Shown: in pieces, positions 5,438-6,812 of the stretch | Layout: each line of letters starts with the position of its first letter | Numbering within the stretch: the first letter of the stretch is position 1 | From: Cellvibrionales bacterium UBA2034 | Lineage (GTDB): Bacteria > Pseudomonadota > Gammaproteobacteria > Pseudomonadales > UBA7239 | Assembly: GCA_002333095.1 (NCBI GenBank) | Contig: DDBK01000148.1 | Span: 4,266-11,077, forward strand | DNA length: 6,812 nucleotides | Reading direction: 5' to 3' | Position numbers and translations under genes: made by a program | The notes under the pieces: generated by a model | Told to the model about the DNA's origin: nothing | Seen by the model: only the letters and a program-made list of their open reading frames with translations | The model's database searches: none

Positions 5438-6812
5438 ATGCCCATGATTCCTGTCACTGACACAGGCATTCTCTGCCTGGCCGCGCTCTGCCGTTTTCAC
5501 CACCTGGCAGTTGACGCGGAACAACTCCGCCGTGAGTTTGGCGAATCTCTCGACAATATTGCGATGCAACGCGCTGCAAAAACACTGGGGCTACGCTGCC
5601 GGTCTGTTGAATGTTGGCAAGATATTGACAACACAATTCTTCCAGCGATTGCGAAACATTGTGATGGCAGTTATTTCGTATTGGCGAAACAACAGGGTGA
5701 CCAGTTCCTGATACATGACATGCGTGATGCTCAACCGCGCATCATCAGTCGAATGGATCTCGATCAATGCCGTAGTGGAGAGCTGTTGTTGTTTGCACGG
5801 CGCATGAACCTTGCTGATCATCTGCAGCAGCGGTTTGATGTCCGCTGGTTTATCCCGGTATTACTCAAGTATAAAAAACTGTTTGGCGAAGTGATTATCG
5901 CCAGTTTTTTCCTGCAGCTGTTTGCGCTTGCTACCCCGCTGTTTTTTCAGGCGGTCATGGATAAAGTACTGGTACACCACAGCGTTACAACGCTGGATGT
6001 GTTGGCCAGTGGTTTTCTGATTGTGATACTGTTTGAAACATTGCTTGGTGGCATACGCAGTTATGTGTTTTCACATACCACATCCCGGGTGGATGTAGAA
6101 CTTGGTGCCGCACTCTACAAACACCTGCTCGGGTTGCCGCTGGCGTATTTTCAATCACGCGCAGTGGGGCAAAGTGTGGCGCGGGTGCGGGAGCTGGATT
6201 CCATCCGCCAGTTTATTACCGGTTCTGCACTGACGCTGCTGATAGATTTATTGTTTACCCTTATCTTTATTGCGGTGATGCTGTACTACAGTATTTCGCT
6301 CAGCGTGCTGGTGCTGCTGACAATTCCTGCTTATATGTTATTGGCGCAGTGCATCAATCCCCTGCTGCGACAACGGCTGGATGAAAAATTTTGTTACAGC
6401 GCGCTGAGCCAGAGTTTTCTGGTGGAATCTGTCACCGGCATGGAAACCGTGAAAAGCCTTGCACTGGAGCCGCAGATGCAACGCCAGTGGGAAGACAAGC
6501 TTGCCAGCCATGTCAGCAGCAGCTTTTGTGCGCAGCATGTGAGCAATATCGCATCCCAGTGTGCCAGCCTGATCAACAAATGCATGACGCTCGGTATTTT
6601 GTGGTGGGGCGCACAACTGGTGATGCGCGGTGAGTTATCGGTTGGCCAGTTGGTCGCTTTCAATATGCTGGCCGGCCGTATCAGCGGGCCTATTCTAAAG
6701 CTGGTGCAACTGGCACAGGATTTCCAGCAAGCAAGAATGTCTGTTGATCGTCTGGGCGATATCCTCAACACGCCGCGTGAGGCGGGATTTAACCCGAACC
6801 GCAGCACATTGC
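5438..6812 (+). CDS. Type I secretion system permease/ATPase, HlyB/RtxB type, N-terminal part (runs off the right edge)
   Basis: These inner-membrane ABC exporters work with a membrane-fusion protein and a TolC-type channel to move RTX toxins, adhesins or enzymes straight out of the cell. The visible 458 residues align well with E. coli HlyB from memory. Residues 1 to about 125 form the C39 peptidase-like domain. RFDVRWFIPVLLKYKKLFGEV (132-152) leads into the six-helix ABC exporter domain, about 150-440, with the conserved QLFALATPLFFQAVMDKVLVH (160-180), SRVDVELGA (216-224), YFQSRAVGQSVARVRELDSIR (237-257), SQSFLVESVTGMETVKSLA (324-342) and SVGQLVAFNMLAGRISGPI (401-419). The nucleotide-binding domain lies beyond the window. 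T9 stands where active C39 peptidases have cysteine and Y79 where they have histidine; only D94 is kept, so the domain is a non-cutting substrate-recognition module. AAGGA (5429-5433) lies 4 bases before ATG 5438 and 10 before the in-frame ATG 5444; either could be the start. No substrate or HlyD partner is visible. Confidence 0.93.
   Translation, partial: MPMIPVTDTGILCLAALCRFHHLAVDAEQLRREFGESLDNIAMQRAAKTLGLRCRSVECWQDIDNTILPAIAKHCDGSYFVLAKQQGDQFLIHDMRDAQPRIISRMDLDQCRSGELLLFARRMNLADHLQQRFDVRWFIPVLLKYKKLFGEVIIASFFLQLFALATPLFFQAVMDKVLVHHSVTTLDVLASGFLIVILFETLLGGIRSYVFSHTTSRVDVELGAALYKHLLGLPLAYFQSRAVGQSVARVRELDSIRQFITGSALTLLIDLLFTLIFIAVMLYYSISLSVLVLLTIPAYMLLAQCINPLLRQRLDEKFCYSALSQSFLVESVTGMETVKSLALEPQMQRQWEDKLASHVSSSFCAQHVSNIASQCASLINKCMTLGILWWGAQLVMRGELSVGQLVAFNMLAGRISGPILKLVQLAQDFQQARMSVDRLGDILNTPREAGFNPNRSTL

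Overview
The window looks like chromosomal DNA of a Gram-negative gammaproteobacterium. The support is a gammaproteobacterial-type 6S RNA directly upstream of ygfA, a SerB closest in layout to the long pseudomonad form (two ACT-type regions plus a HAD domain), a FimV-like periplasmic domain, a PhnA/YjdM zinc-ribbon protein and an HlyB-type secretion ABC transporter. A Pseudomonas/Cellvibrio-like relative is my best guess, but family-level placement cannot be settled from this stretch. No insertion sequence, phage gene, tRNA, rRNA or CRISPR array is visible. Every substantial stretch is accounted for, and no gene-free gap exceeds about 300 bases.

Layout. From the left edge to 788, on the minus strand, is the N-terminal part of a 7TMR-DISM membrane sensor. 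It is divergent from ilvA (912-2426, plus), the biosynthetic threonine ammonia-lyase. ilvA converges on ygfA (5-formyltetrahydrofolate cyclo-ligase, minus) with only 3 bases between the stop codons. Reading the minus strand from right to left, a same-strand run goes yjdM (start re-assigned to 5294), serB (TTG start, 2 bases after yjdM), a 130-residue secreted protein that is essentially only the FimV N-terminal domain, the 6S RNA gene ssrS (about 3046-3223) with its own -10 box, and ygfA. To the right, divergent from yjdM, is the start of a type I secretion ABC transporter (5438 to the window end) whose ATPase domain lies outside the window.

How the parts relate. ilvA and serB are amino-acid biosynthesis genes: isoleucine, and the last step of serine. 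ygfA recycles 5-formyl-THF and so belongs to the one-carbon metabolism fed by serine. 6S RNA binds the sigma-70 RNA polymerase holoenzyme as growth slows, and the ssrS-ygfA pairing is a classic gammaproteobacterial arrangement. The yjdM/transporter intergenic region carries two predicted divergent promoters whose -35 boxes overlap almost completely.

I found no wholly new system. The points most worth a second look are the 6S RNA with altered upstream synteny (a FimV-domain gene where zapA often sits), the standalone FimV domain, the overlapping divergent promoters, and the transporter's peptidase-like domain, which has lost two catalytic residues.
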